Positions 21,993 through 29,798 of a stretch of 35,047 nt of DNA are shown here, piece after piece. Position 1 is the stretch's first letter. Every line of letters begins with the position of its first letter. The notes below the pieces were generated by a model, which saw only the letters and a list, made by a program, of their open reading frames with translations, had not been told where the DNA came from and ran no database searches. The stretch is from a virus: positions 1 through 35,047 of IMG/VR virus record IMGVR_UViG_3300009545_000046, one strand, 5' to 3'. The position numbers were made by a program, and so were the translations under genes.

Positions 21993-23756
21993 CTACTTCC
22001 TCTCTGCTATCTTCAGAATCTGAGCCACGTAGTAATCCACGCGCGGTGTCGCAATTGCGGTGTCGATGGCCACGGACACCTCGTTTCCGGTCATGCCCTC
22101 CTTGACATCGCAGCCGAGACGACGCGCGTAATTGAGCTGCTTCTCGCCGGCCACGCGCTTGCGCCACGGCGCGTTTTTACTACCAAAATCACTATCGTTG
22201 TCGCCGAGCTCATTCACCATCGTCTCAGCCCAGTTCATGGCGTATTCCATGCTCATGCCGCGATGTTCGGTGAAGTCACCAAACCGAGGGCCGCTCGGTG
22301 TCGGGTACGCCACATTTATTTTGGTGCACCACGCCACGTCCCACTTACCTGGATCGACATCCGGCAGCGTGCTCGGCACCAAAAAGATGTAACGCTTTTC
22401 GCCCCAAGCGAGAAAGTGGGTGCCACCCTTTGTCTGCATCCATGTGCGCTTGCTGCTCTCCGCGCGCTTAGCCGGATCAAACGCCACGAATGCAACAGGG
22501 CCCTTGTACGGGGCAATCTCGACTTTCTCGCCCGCCGCCGCAGCCGCCTCGGCAAGGGACTGACCTTCACGGATAACGAGAGGCTTGTCGGTGAGGTCGA
22601 TCAACGTGCGCAAGTCGTTGTTCGCACCCGCGCCAGCCGCGTCGATAAGGAGTGCCTTCTCGCGCGCACGGAATCGGCGCGGAATGCGTACAGCTTCAAG
22701 ATCCGGTCGCAGGATACGGCCAGTGATTTGTTGGAATAGCGGCTTCGACCGAGTGGGGCGAGCGAGGGCGGCAACATCGGCCCACGGCGCGTCAAACCCT
22801 TCGGTCAAAACCATGCAATTACTGACGACCTGAACATCACCGAGGCGAAAGCGATTCAAGATGTCACGACGCTCGTGCATCTTCAGCGCGCCGTGGATCA
22901 CCTCTGTGTCGATGCCACGCTCGTTCATCGCCTCCGCGCCGACGTACGCGGCATCGACCGTGGGCCAGAACGCCAACCCGGCATGCTCCTTCGCGTACCT
23001 CACGTACGCGTCGGCGATCAGCTCCGGCGCGAGTGATTCCGTCATCGCACGACCGAGGTCGCCATCTTGAAAATCGCCGCGTGACTTCTTGACCGAACTC
23101 AAGTCCAGGTCGGGCACCTCAACGGAGACGCCTTCGATGTCGAGCAGATAGCCGCGCTCGATCATGAACAGAATGTCGCGCGAAATGGCGACCGACTGCC
23201 AGACTTTGTTCAGCTGGCCGCCGTCACCGCGCATCAGCGTGGCGGTGAAGCCAACGGTGTACACAAAGCCCTGTGCCTGCTGCGCGTAGAACTCCGCCAC
23301 ATCGCCAGGGCCGAATGCGCCGTAATGCGTCAACACGTCGATGTACGTCTTGGCGGTGGCGTGGTGACACTCATCGACGATGATTAGGCCGATATTGGTG
23401 ATCTGTCGGCGACGTTCTTCGCGCCGAAGCGACTGCACCGATGCGACAATGATGGGTGCCCACACGTCATTGCGCGGACCCTTGACGATACCAACGGGGA
23501 GATGGGGCGCGACTTCCTTGATCTTCTTCGCGGCCTGATCAACGAGTTCGTCGGTGTGCGCCAGAATGAGTACGCGCTTGTTCGGGTTCTCGGTCAGAAA
23601 CTTCTTGACCAGATGCGCGAAGATGACTGTCTTACCAGCGCCAGTCGGCAGCACAACTGCCGGACGAAGAACGCCGTTTTCCCATTGGGCATAAACGGCG
23701 TCGATCGTCTCCTGCTGGTAATCGCGCAGCGTGAGGAGCTGGCCGGGGCCGGTCAT
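21993..23756 (-). CDS. SF2 DEAD/DEAH-box DNA helicase
   Basis: This encodes 587 residues with all core superfamily 2 motifs: Q-motif region (R-D-Y-Q-Q-E, 11-16), Walker A P-T-G-A-G-K-T (37-43), D-E-C-H (128-131), T-A-T (171-173), T-E-G-F-D-A-P (318-324, motif V) and Q-I-T-G-R-I-L-R (343-350, motif VI). The C-terminal 200 residues are outside the helicase core and end in a helical module. Related phage helicases unwind branched DNA in replication or recombination. It is encoded with nuclease and resolvase genes. The start follows a GGAAACGGAACGAGAGGA leader. Confidence 0.92.
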   Translation of the reverse strand: MTGPGQLLTLRDYQQETIDAVYAQWENGVLRPAVVLPTGAGKTVIFAHLVKKFLTENPNKRVLILAHTDELVDQAAKKIKEVAPHLPVGIVKGPRNDVWAPIIVASVQSLRREERRRQITNIGLIIVDECHHATAKTYIDVLTHYGAFGPGDVAEFYAQQAQGFVYTVGFTATLMRGDGGQLNKVWQSVAISRDILFMIERGYLLDIEGVSVEVPDLDLSSVKKSRGDFQDGDLGRAMTESLAPELIADAYVRYAKEHAGLAFWPTVDAAYVGAEAMNERGIDTEVIHGALKMHERRDILNRFRLGDVQVVSNCMVLTEGFDAPWADVAALARPTRSKPLFQQITGRILRPDLEAVRIPRRFRAREKALLIDAAGAGANNDLRTLIDLTDKPLVIREGQSLAEAAAAAGEKVEIAPYKGPVAFVAFDPAKRAESSKRTWMQTKGGTHFLAWGEKRYIFLVPSTLPDVDPGKWDVAWCTKINVAYPTPSGPRFGDFTEHRGMSMEYAMNWAETMVNELGDNDSDFGSKNAPWRKRVAGEKQLNYARRLGCDVKEGMTGNEVSVAIDTAIATPRVDYYVAQILKIAERK

Positions 23757-23802
23757 CGCTCGCCGTCCTCTCGTTCCGTTTCCGATTCACCGTTCGCAAA
23801 AT

Positions 23803-23830
23803 ATTGTATCATGGCTTTCGGGAATGTCAC
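23803..23830 (-). promoter_or_regulatory. extended -10 promoter before the helicase gene
   Basis: On the minus strand TGA-TACAAT (23811-23803) is an extended -10 box. GTGACA (23830-23825) lies 16 bases upstream as a partial -35 box. It starts a 5' leader of about 40 bases before the helicase ATG, so the distal half of the leftward operon can be transcribed separately. Confidence 0.6.
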
Positions 23831-23834
23831 GCAA

Positions 23835-24074
23835 TCATTCCCAACCCTCCGCCTTGCGGTGTTCGCTTGTGATGTCCTCGGCCCATTGCGTCCAGCCGTC
23901 CTGGCCGCGCAACACGATGGCACGCGCGCAAACGACCTTCTCGTTGTCTGGGCCGGTATGACCGTTGAATTTCATGTGTGGTACTCGATCCTTGCCGCCG
24001 ATGTCCAGTGTGACGTCAGCATCTACGCCGCAATGTGGGCATGGGGTGTGGGTGTTGAACTTTCTACGCACCAT
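23835..24074 (-). CDS. zinc-finger-like small protein
   Basis: This encodes 79 residues. T-P-C-P-H-C-G-V-D-A-D (about 10-20) with downstream His and Cys (H-M-K-F-N-G-H ... V-V-C-A-R-A) suggests a single zinc site. The ATG at 24074 lies seven bases after GGAAAGG. The longer in-frame reading through the upstream gene lacks support. Function unknown. Confidence 0.6.
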   Translation of the reverse strand: MVRRKFNTHTPCPHCGVDADVTLDIGGKDRVPHMKFNGHTGPDNEKVVCARAIVLRGQDGWTQWAEDITSEHRKAEGWE

Positions 24075-24078
24075 GTCG

Positions 24079-24372
24079 CTACCTTTCCAGCTCAGGGTAC
24101 ATGCCGGCGTCGAAATCACCGACGAAGTCTTCCATGGCCTTTGTGTGCGCCCATTCGAAAAATGCGCCGTCCTGCGTGTCCGCGAAGAAGCCGCAGGTGA
24201 GGCTAACGCGAGGGCGCTCGCCGCTCTCCCGAAAGGCGTACTCGGCAATGGCGCAGTATCTGCCCTGGCCGCGCATCGCCTTGATGCCCAGATCGCCGAA
24301 GAGACGTCGGATCTCCGCCGGGGTCTCGAATTCGGACAGCTTCGCGATCACGTCTTGCGGGGTCATAGTCAT
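24079..24372 (-). CDS. unknown 97-residue protein
   Basis: ATG overlaps the upstream stop (ATGA). Helical start (P-Q-D-V-I-A-K-L-S-E-F, then A-E-I-R-R-L-F-G-D-L), then a strand-rich part with C-A-I-A-E-Y and V-S-L-T-C-G-F-F. The ending is acidic and aromatic. Alternation of helix and sheet suggests a compact alpha/beta fold. No family recognised. Confidence 0.6.
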   Translation of the reverse strand: MTMTPQDVIAKLSEFETPAEIRRLFGDLGIKAMRGQGRYCAIAEYAFRESGERPRVSLTCGFFADTQDGAFFEWAHTKAMEDFVGDFDAGMYPELER

Positions 24373-24776
24373 TGCTGCCTCACAAATGTCGTGGCGATTC
24401 CGGCGTCCAGCAGCATCTGCCGAACCCGACTCGCGGGCCCGGGGCGACGACGCACCTGGTCAGCTGGTTGGGGCGTCGTGGACGTCTCGGTCCCGTCGAG
24501 CGTGTTCTTGATCTTGTACGCGGTCACGCCACCCGGCACGGCCACGGTCTCCTCCACGGTCCACACCGTGTTGTTCGGAGCCCAAACCTCGTCCCCCTCA
24601 GCCACCTGGGACCACGTGGAGGGCTCGAACGGCGCGAGCTCGTAGACGGTGAGCACCTTCGGCTTGTCGTGCCAGGGCACCTGGCCGAGCACGGCCGCCA
24701 TGACGGCGGCGTAGTCGTCGAATTCCATGACGTGGTGCGTGTCATCGCTGTCGAGTACAGAAAGTCTGTACGTCAC
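24369..24776 (-). CDS. unknown 135-residue protein, first gene of the leftward replication operon
   Basis: GTG start at 24776 after GGAAAGGTGACGGAG. The N-terminal 95 residues are strand-rich with D-E-V-W-A-P and V-W-T-V-E-E, a small beta-barrel-like pattern. The C-terminal 40 residues include a basic helix (R-V-R-Q-M-L-L-D-A-G-I). As the promoter-proximal gene it may be expressed most. Function unknown. Confidence 0.6.
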   Translation of the reverse strand: MTYRLSVLDSDDTHHVMEFDDYAAVMAAVLGQVPWHDKPKVLTVYELAPFEPSTWSQVAEGDEVWAPNNTVWTVEETVAVPGGVTAYKIKNTLDGTETSTTPQPADQVRRRPGPASRVRQMLLDAGIATTFVRQQ

Positions 24777-24862
24777 GCTCCGTCACCTTTCCGAGTCGTT
24801 CCGTCGCGGTGCCGGCGAGACGTCAGAACCGTGGGTGTCGGCTCAACCTCGGTCCCGCCAGC

Positions 24863-24922
24863 TTGACCACCCTACAACGATCACTAGTGACGGGTCAATG
24901 GCTCGTCGTGTAGGGTGGTCAA
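24863..24922. promoter_or_regulatory. inverted-repeat operator and divergent promoter region
   Basis: TTGACCACCCTACA (24863-24876) is the exact reverse complement of 24909-24922. The 10-bp palindrome TCACTAGTGA (24881-24890) lies near the centre, with another GGTCAA copy at 24893-24898. On the minus strand TTGACC (24898-24893) and TAGGGT (24874-24869) are 18 bases apart. On the plus strand TAGGGT (24911-24916) has a weak -35 18 bases upstream (GTGACG). Each arm thus overlaps the -10 box of one promoter. The adjacent ribbon-helix-helix gene is the natural candidate for the binding protein (inference). Confidence 0.7.
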
Positions 24923-24951
24923 CACGCCCACGAGCAGGGAGGACGGGGAAA

Positions 24952-25209
24952 ATGAGCACTCCTCAACTTGACGTGCCGCCGCAGCGTGACCGTTGGCATC
25001 CACCGAAGCAGTACCCGCGACAGTTGATCGTGATGGCCACCGACGAGATGGGTGACTTTGTCGAGGCGCTTGCCGGCCTGCGGGGCGTCTCCAAGGCGGC
25101 CGTCCTGCGGGACCTGGTGCAGGCGGGCATCGATGCCTTAGATCCAGGCAGTCGTGCCCTGGTCGAGATGAGCGCGAGGGACGATGGACAGTCCGAGGGA
25201 GGTGACTAA
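24952..25209 (+). CDS. ribbon-helix-helix (Arc/MetJ-type) DNA-binding protein
   Basis: This encodes 85 residues. A basic N-terminal arm leads to a strand (R-Q-L-I-V-M-A), helix A (M-G-D-F-V-E-A-L-A-G-L) and, after the R-G-V-S-K turn, helix B (A-A-V-L-R-D-L-V-Q-A-G-I-D-A-L). This is the RHH order, which dimerises to place the strand in the DNA major groove. The ATG follows GGAGGACGGGGAA. It lies 30 bases beyond a long inverted-repeat operator, so autoregulation and control of both divergent operons is likely. It is followed by the primase gene. Confidence 0.78.
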   Translation: MSTPQLDVPPQRDRWHPPKQYPRQLIVMATDEMGDFVEALAGLRGVSKAAVLRDLVQAGIDALDPGSRALVEMSARDDGQSEGGD

Positions 25210-25306
25210 GAGGCACGGACGGTGATGCGGAACGCCGCCCGAACGCAGGCCCGCGTCCAGGCGGCGCATGATCACATGTTGAGAATCATGAACTCAAAGG
25301 AATCCC

Positions 25307-27802
25307 GTGACCGATCGTACCAGCAATTCTTATGCGCTGGCACACGACTACGCAACGCGTGGCTGGGCAGTCATCCCGCTGCATTGGGGTGTGGGTGGTG
25401 GTTGCTCATGTGCTGGTGGCCCGAATCCGTGTGGTGGTGACTCCGCCGCAAAGCACCCGCTGAAGAAGCGCTGGTCATCGGGTGATCGGTTGTCTGGCGC
25501 TGACGTGCACGCCATTTGGATGGACGAGACGCCGAACGCTAACGTCGGCATCCGAACCGGCGTGATCAGCGGTTTCTTCGTGCTCGACGTCGACCCGAAG
25601 GCCGGCGGATTCCAGTCCCTGCAAAAGCTTCAGGCCGACATCGGCGTATTGCCCAATACGTACGTGGTCAAAACCCCGAGTGGCGGCTATCACTTCTACT
25701 TCACCATGCCAGACTTCCCGATTCGCAATTCCGCGAATCGGGAGCTGCTGCGTCGCTACGGCCCCGGGCTCGACATCCGTGGTGACGGCGGTCAGGTCGT
25801 GGCCCCGCCGAGCGTCACGCCACATGGCAAGTACACGGTGCAGATGAACGCGCCGATCGTGGCCGCGCCGAATGCCCTGCTTGACCTGCTGCGCGCCCAA
25901 GGCGACATTGCCGGCCCGGATGCCACACCGATCGAAGACCTGCCGGCAGCGGCCGACCTGAACGCCAGCGAGGCGCAGCGCGCGCAGAAATACGCTCAGA
26001 GCACGATCGAAATCGTCACGGCGGAATACCGTGACGCGGTGCCGGGCACTGGGAACGACACGCTGTTCAGGTCGGCATGCTCGGCAATCGAAATCGCTCA
26101 GGCACCCTGGAACACGTTCACCGTCGCGCAGGTTTACCAAACCCTGCACGACGCGGCAAGAGCCCGCAGAGCAACACATCCACAAGGCGGTGGCCAAAGT
26201 GATGCAGAGTTCGAGCAGGTATGGCGCTCAGCGCGTAATCGCACGGTAGGTCAGGGGCGCGCACTGCCCGTGAATCCGAGCGAGGCATTTGCGTTCCCTT
26301 TCGGGGATACGGGCGTCGCTGATCCTTTCGCCGCGCCCAGCATCGTCGACATGCCGACTGCGCCCATCCCGCCAGCCGCGCCGGCACCTGCGGCTATGGA
26401 GAGCGTGAGCGCTCCCGAGACGGAACGAGCCATTTCCGCGGCCGTAAAAGTCGCCGAGCCTCCGGTGGTGGAAACGACCGAGGCGGGCATCGACATCCTG
26501 GCAACGCTTCCCGTGGAATTCTACGAGCGACGCGTGTGGCTCAAAGAATTGCGACGCATCGCGCATGAGCGCATGGCAGCAGCGGATGCTGTGCTGGGAA
26601 GCTATCTGGCCATCGTCGCCAGCCAGATTCCGCCCGGCCTGCGCCTGGACACTTCTATCGGCTCGCCGTTGACCGCGTCGCTGTACGTCATCATGGTGGG
26701 CCCGTCCGGGCGCGGCAAGACCAAGGGCACTTCGGTCGCCAAGAAACTGTATCGCGAACAGATCGTGTCGGAAGTCCTCGCTACTGGCGAAGGGCTTGTC
26801 GAGGCATTCTGGGGTAAAACCAAAATCCAAGATCCCACGACATTGAAATTCACTACTGAACGCGCGCAAATCCACACGAACAAGCTTTTCGTTCTCGACG
26901 AAGGTCAAGGCTTGTTGCAGATGGAGAAGCGCGTCGGCAATATGACCGGCGTGATTCTCCGGAGCGCGTGGTCCGGTAGCGACGCTGGTCAGTCCAACGC
27001 GACCGAGGAACGCAAGCGCAAGCTCGAAGCCGGCTCTTACAATCTCGGCCTCGTCATGGGTATGCAGAACGAAGTGGCCGGCGAGTTGCTCGCCGATCCT
27101 TCACTGGGCACGCCGCAGCGATTCCTCTGGTTCTCCGTCATCGACCCCACGATGAAGCTCACCGACGTCGATCGCCCTTTCGATGACGTGCTTACGCACC
27201 CTATTCACCCGAGTCACATCCGGCTCGCGCCGCCGTCATTTATCGGCGGATCGACGACACTCGATCTCACACCCATGCCGATGACCCTCGACGCCAGTAT
27301 TCGTTTGCGGCTCCGCGAGGAAGACTTCCTCAAGAGCACGGGTCAAATCGCTGTCGATGAACAGGATTCACAGAAGCCAGCCTCCCTGGGCAAACTGGCC
27401 ATGATCTTCGCCTACCTGGACGGTCACGACCACGTCAGCGAAGACGATTGGGACATGGCCACGACGATTTACGACACGTCGGCGCTCGTGCGTGAACAGC
27501 TACTGGAGATAGAGCACCGCCGGCAACGTGACGGCAAGCTCGCCATCGCCCAGGACAAGGCCCGCGAGAAGCAGGCCATCGGCCGCTACGGTCATGAGCA
27601 GGTCGAAACAATGCAGAAGATCTACGACTGGATCGCCCACGGCAAGACCACCCGACGCGCTATCACCCAAAACGCCAAGGGCGCACGACGAGAAGTGCTC
27701 GCCGACGTGCTCGATCAGATGGTCAAGAACGGATACCTGAAAGAGATTGACGCGGGCAATCGGCAGATTCGTTACGAGCGCGTCGAAGGCAAGGCCCCCT
27801 GA
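25307..27802 (+). CDS. prim-pol/ATPase replication protein (bifunctional primase-polymerase with helicase-like domain)
   Basis: This encodes 831 residues. N-terminal prim-pol domain (PF09250-type): a Cys-rich loop (33-42) and K-H-P-L (49-52), catalytic Asp94 and Asp96 in L-D-V-D-P-K, His129 in G-G-Y-H-F-Y, and G-L-D-I-R-G-D-G-G (154-162). A Pro/Ala linker (about 325-380) carries D-P-F-A-A-P (339-344). The second half is a P-loop ATPase of the DUF3987/helicase type: G-P-S-G-R-G-K-T (465-472), L-D-E (530-532), then a C-terminal winged-helix-like part (about 760-825). It should prime and unwind at the phage origin. GTG start; AAAGGA lies five bases upstream. The 97-base gap before it contains no good gene. 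Confidence 0.9.
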   Translation: MTDRTSNSYALAHDYATRGWAVIPLHWGVGGGCSCAGGPNPCGGDSAAKHPLKKRWSSGDRLSGADVHAIWMDETPNANVGIRTGVISGFFVLDVDPKAGGFQSLQKLQADIGVLPNTYVVKTPSGGYHFYFTMPDFPIRNSANRELLRRYGPGLDIRGDGGQVVAPPSVTPHGKYTVQMNAPIVAAPNALLDLLRAQGDIAGPDATPIEDLPAAADLNASEAQRAQKYAQSTIEIVTAEYRDAVPGTGNDTLFRSACSAIEIAQAPWNTFTVAQVYQTLHDAARARRATHPQGGGQSDAEFEQVWRSARNRTVGQGRALPVNPSEAFAFPFGDTGVADPFAAPSIVDMPTAPIPPAAPAPAAMESVSAPETERAISAAVKVAEPPVVETTEAGIDILATLPVEFYERRVWLKELRRIAHERMAAADAVLGSYLAIVASQIPPGLRLDTSIGSPLTASLYVIMVGPSGRGKTKGTSVAKKLYREQIVSEVLATGEGLVEAFWGKTKIQDPTTLKFTTERAQIHTNKLFVLDEGQGLLQMEKRVGNMTGVILRSAWSGSDAGQSNATEERKRKLEAGSYNLGLVMGMQNEVAGELLADPSLGTPQRFLWFSVIDPTMKLTDVDRPFDDVLTHPIHPSHIRLAPPSFIGGSTTLDLTPMPMTLDASIRLRLREEDFLKSTGQIAVDEQDSQKPASLGKLAMIFAYLDGHDHVSEDDWDMATTIYDTSALVREQLLEIEHRRQRDGKLAIAQDKAREKQAIGRYGHEQVETMQKIYDWIAHGKTTRRAITQNAKGARREVLADVLDQMVKNGYLKEIDAGNRQIRYERVEGKAP

Positions 27803-27804
27803 GT

Positions 27805-27857
27805 CGACCAACGGGCAGCCCTGCTAGACTGGCCGCTGCCCGTTGGTCGGGTTCTTT
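27805..27857 (+). terminator. terminator after the primase gene
   Basis: A 14-bp perfect stem (27805-27818 with 27836-27849) has a 17-nt loop and is followed by GGGTTCTTTC. The long loop is unusual for a minimal terminator but the stem begins two bases after the primase stop codon. Confidence 0.75.
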
Positions 27858-27864
27858 CGGGGTT

Positions 27865-27897
27865 ATTGTCAGATCGTTGTGGGGACTGTCTGACAAT
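27865..27897. other. 9-bp inverted repeat with 15-nt spacer
   Basis: ATTGTCAGA (27865-27873) and TCTGACAAT (27889-27897) are exact reverse complements between two stronger hairpins. It has no T-tract. It could be a small RNA stem or a protein site in the convergent intergenic region. Confidence 0.6.
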
Positions 27898-27910
27898 CGG
27901 GGAAGACGCG

Positions 27911-27946
27911 AATGGCCCCGGTACGCAATTGCGTACCGGGGCCATT
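27911..27946. terminator. 36-bp perfect palindrome, bidirectional terminator
   Basis: 27911-27928 is the exact reverse complement of 27929-27946, with a GGCCCC core and AAT/ATT ends. It lies ten bases from the stop of the converging minus-strand gene, so it probably ends that operon and backs up the primase terminator. Confidence 0.8.
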
Positions 27947-27956
27947 CGTTCGTACA

Positions 27957-28517
27957 CTACTCGGCGTGGTCGGCGGCCTCCAGCTCCGGCACCACGTTCG
28001 CCTCCGACAGGAAGGCATTCGCAAAGGCGGTGGCCTGACCCTTCTTGAACTCGTTCGCCACAACATCGTATCGCCCGTGGAAACGCTCCCGAATCGACGC
28101 GGTCCCCGTGGAGTATTCGGCGTTCACCGCTTCGAGGGCTTCTCCGTACGCCTTGCGGGCGACCACGTTGTATCCGGCGAGCTCCTCCGCCGCTTCCAAC
28201 GCGCGACGCGCCTCCGTGGCGACCTTCTGGTACGCGTCTTCGTACGGCTTCATCGCTTCGCTGTATTCCGCGTCGATGGGCTTCTCGGCCTCGCGCTGCG
28301 CGGCGAAAACCGTGTCCATGTCAGCGTCGTACACGTCGTACGCCTTGAAGGTGAGCAGCTCCTCTGCCGCCCAGCTCCAGTCGAAGTCGCCCGCGTGCTT
28401 GACGCACAGCTCGACCGTCACCTCGGTGCCGTCCGGGAACAGCTTGGCGAAGAAGTCGCGCTCCTCCTGGCAGGCTCCGAGCCTGCGCAGCAACTCGACG
28501 GTGATCTTCTTGCTCAT
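27957..28517 (-). CDS. helical unknown protein, 186 residues
   Basis: The N-terminal 55 residues hold L-L-R-R-L-G-A-C ... F-F-A-K-L-F-P-D-G-T-E-V-T, then F-D-W-S-W-A-A-E-E-L-L, a small repeat-like helical module seen in phage and bacterial hypothetical proteins (G-A-C ... F-P ... D-W-x-W-A-A). From 60 onward it is a long Ala/Glu-rich helix likely to form a coiled coil, followed by an acidic end. The ATG follows a GGAAAAGAAAAGGAAACC leader. It ends at the 27911 terminator. Function unknown. Confidence 0.7.
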   Translation of the reverse strand: MSKKITVELLRRLGACQEERDFFAKLFPDGTEVTVELCVKHAGDFDWSWAAEELLTFKAYDVYDADMDTVFAAQREAEKPIDAEYSEAMKPYEDAYQKVATEARRALEAAEELAGYNVVARKAYGEALEAVNAEYSTGTASIRERFHGRYDVVANEFKKGQATAFANAFLSEANVVPELEAADHAE

Positions 28518-28548
28518 GTGGTTTCCTTTTCTTTTCCGTGTGTCATAG

Positions 28549-28577
28549 ACGTTACACCTTGCCGTCGGTCACGGCAA
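28549..28577 (-). promoter_or_regulatory. weak promoter candidate before the 28517 gene
   Basis: On the minus strand TTGCCG (28577-28572) and TAACGT (28554-28549) are 17 bases apart. The -10 box is poor. The -35 box lies within the hairpin at 28558-28578, so formation of the RNA hairpin by upstream transcription and promoter use share the same bases. Confidence 0.35.
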
Positions 28578-28578
28578 G
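28558..28578 (-). terminator. hairpin at the end of the paralog operon
   Basis: CTTGCCGT (28558-28565) pairs with ACGGCAAG (28571-28578) around a 5-nt loop, about 30 bases after the last paralog stop. The downstream sequence GTGTAACG is not T-rich, so termination is partial at best. Confidence 0.4.
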
Positions 28579-28607
28579 ACAGGAGTGACTGCGGGCGGCG
28601 AATTCTT

Positions 28608-28967
28608 TCAGTGGACACCCAACGCCCACGCGCGACGACGCGCCTCCGCCAATGCCCTGCCCCACGTTTCGTTCATGTCCTGAACGCGTTGCGCGGCACG
28701 AAGAATGGATGCCACGCCATACGACAGATCCACTACATCGCTCAGGCTGCCGGATTCCCAGAGGCTGTAGACATTACTTCCGCAGCCTTCCAGACGACTC
28801 AACGGAACGCCGACTTCGGCGAAAACGCATCCGACAATGCACCACGGAACGAGCTCGTTATCTTCCCAGGTAACATACACGCAACCGCGCTTCGTGTCGC
28901 GACCATGTTTCGCGACCACGTGTTCCAGCAATTCGAGAGCACGTTCAGCGGTGATCTGTTCCGTCAT
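28608..28967 (-). CDS. DUF6197-like tandem paralog 1
   Basis: This encodes 119 residues. Family pattern shared by the whole array: helix with L-E-L-L-E-H-V-V, K-R-G-C-V-Y, C-I-V-G-C-V-F-A-E-V-G-V-P-L, then L-R-A-A-Q-R-V-Q-D-x-x-x-T-W-G-x-A-L. It resembles the DUF6197 type of small proteins (central C-[IL]-x-G plus A-Q-x-x-Q-D-x-x-T-W). It is the most downstream copy and the most diverged around 60-80. Function unknown. Confidence 0.7.
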   Translation of the reverse strand: MTEQITAERALELLEHVVAKHGRDTKRGCVYVTWEDNELVPWCIVGCVFAEVGVPLSRLEGCGSNVYSLWESGSLSDVVDLSYGVASILRAAQRVQDMNETWGRALAEARRRAWALGVH

Positions 28968-28971
28968 GACA

Positions 28972-29067
28972 TCATCCCGCTATTCCAGCAGCCATGCTGA
29001 TCAGCACAGCATCCTTCGCCGCTGCGCTGGATTGCTCGATGGCCGCATACGGCATTGGGATTCTCAT
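28972..29067 (-). CDS. possible 31-residue ORF in the gap between paralogs
   Basis: An ATG-TGA frame with only a poorly spaced AAGGA next to the start. It fills most of the 124-base gap between two paralog genes that otherwise overlap or abut. The composition (Ala-rich helix) gives no clue. It may be a decayed remnant rather than a gene. Confidence 0.2.
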   Translation of the reverse strand: MRIPMPYAAIEQSSAAAKDAVLISMAAGIAG

Positions 29068-29091
29068 TCCTTGTTGCCGACCCTTGCTCCG

Positions 29092-29448
29092 TCATTCTTC
29101 GTCGCCCCATTCCTCAGCCGTGTCGAGCGCGGCCCCCAGGGCGACCCCCCACGTGCTGGGAGTGTCCTGCGCGCTCTGAGCATCGTGGAGAACTTCCGTA
29201 GCAGCCTCCGTGAGCTCGATACCGTCAAGCGGCCAGCTCAGCGCAAGCTCATTAACACACGTGCCCTCGTTGGCGCTCAGCGTCGACAGCGACACGCCCC
29301 ACGCAAAAAAGAAGCAGCCGGCGATGCAATTCGGCACATTCAACGAATGGTTAACGTACCGATTGCTGCGCACGGTATCCGCGCCGTGCTGATCGACGAG
29401 TGTCCGCAGGGTATCGATCACCTGCATCTTGGTGATCGTCTTCGTCAT
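29092..29448 (-). CDS. DUF6197-like tandem paralog 2
   Basis: This encodes 118 residues with M-T-K-T-I-T-K at the start, N-C-I-A-G-C-F-F-F-A-W-G-V-S-L in the centre and A-Q-S-A-Q-D-T-P-S-T-W-G-V-A-L-G near the end. The first residues match those of the relic at 30585 (M-T-K-I-I-T-K-T), showing they are close relatives. It overlaps the upstream stop by ATGA. Function unknown. Confidence 0.7.
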   Translation of the reverse strand: MTKTITKMQVIDTLRTLVDQHGADTVRSNRYVNHSLNVPNCIAGCFFFAWGVSLSTLSANEGTCVNELALSWPLDGIELTEAATEVLHDAQSAQDTPSTWGVALGAALDTAEEWGDEE

Positions 29449-29798
29449 CGTGTCACCTGATCATGCATCTTCCGCGCCGCTTCGAGAGCATCGCCCCACG
29501 TCTTGTTTTCATCCTGGGCATACTGCGCCACATCCAGGATCTCCGCAGCGTTTTGCGTAAGTGTAAACCCGCCAAGAACGCGAGTGCCCATGTAGAAAAC
29601 CGACTTGCCTTCGAATTCGGCAAACGCATCCACCGGCATACCCGCCTCGGCCAGTACACACGCGGCGATGCAGTGCGCCTTGCCGTCGACCACGTACCTG
29701 CATTCACGCTTGATGTCTTCACCCTCGCGTTCGACCACCAATTCCAAAAGCTCCATGACTTCCGGAACGGTGATGACATGCACCTCATCGTCACTCAT
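29445..29798 (-). CDS. DUF6197-like tandem paralog 3
   Basis: This encodes 117 residues. V-M-E-L-L-E-L-V-V-E-R-E-G-E-D-I-K-R-E-C-R-Y-V-V (about 14-37), H-C-I-A-A-C-V-L-A-E-A-G-M-P, and A-Q-Y-A-Q-D-E-N-K-T-W-G-D-A-L. The ATG at 29798 overlaps the stop of the next gene upstream. Longer upstream reading is a shadow of that gene. Function unknown. Confidence 0.7.
   Translation of the reverse strand: MSDDEVHVITVPEVMELLELVVEREGEDIKRECRYVVDGKAHCIAACVLAEAGMPVDAFAEFEGKSVFYMGTRVLGGFTLTQNAAEILDVAQYAQDENKTWGDALEAARKMHDQVTR

Noticed and set aside
25222-25440. A 72-codon plus-strand frame between the RHH gene and the primase
   Set aside because: It overlaps the primase start by more than 130 bases in another frame, and its end is a Trp/Cys/Gly-rich shadow of the primase Cys loop.
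27805-27857. A tRNA-like fold near GGGTTC after the primase gene
   Set aside because: The 14-bp uninterrupted stem and 17-nt loop do not form a cloverleaf; no anticodon or acceptor arm is visible. A terminator is simpler.
27912-29000. A 362-codon plus-strand open frame across the end of the paralog array
   Set aside because: It runs antisense through three well-supported coupled genes, has Arg/Leu/Val-biased composition, and begins inside a terminator palindrome.
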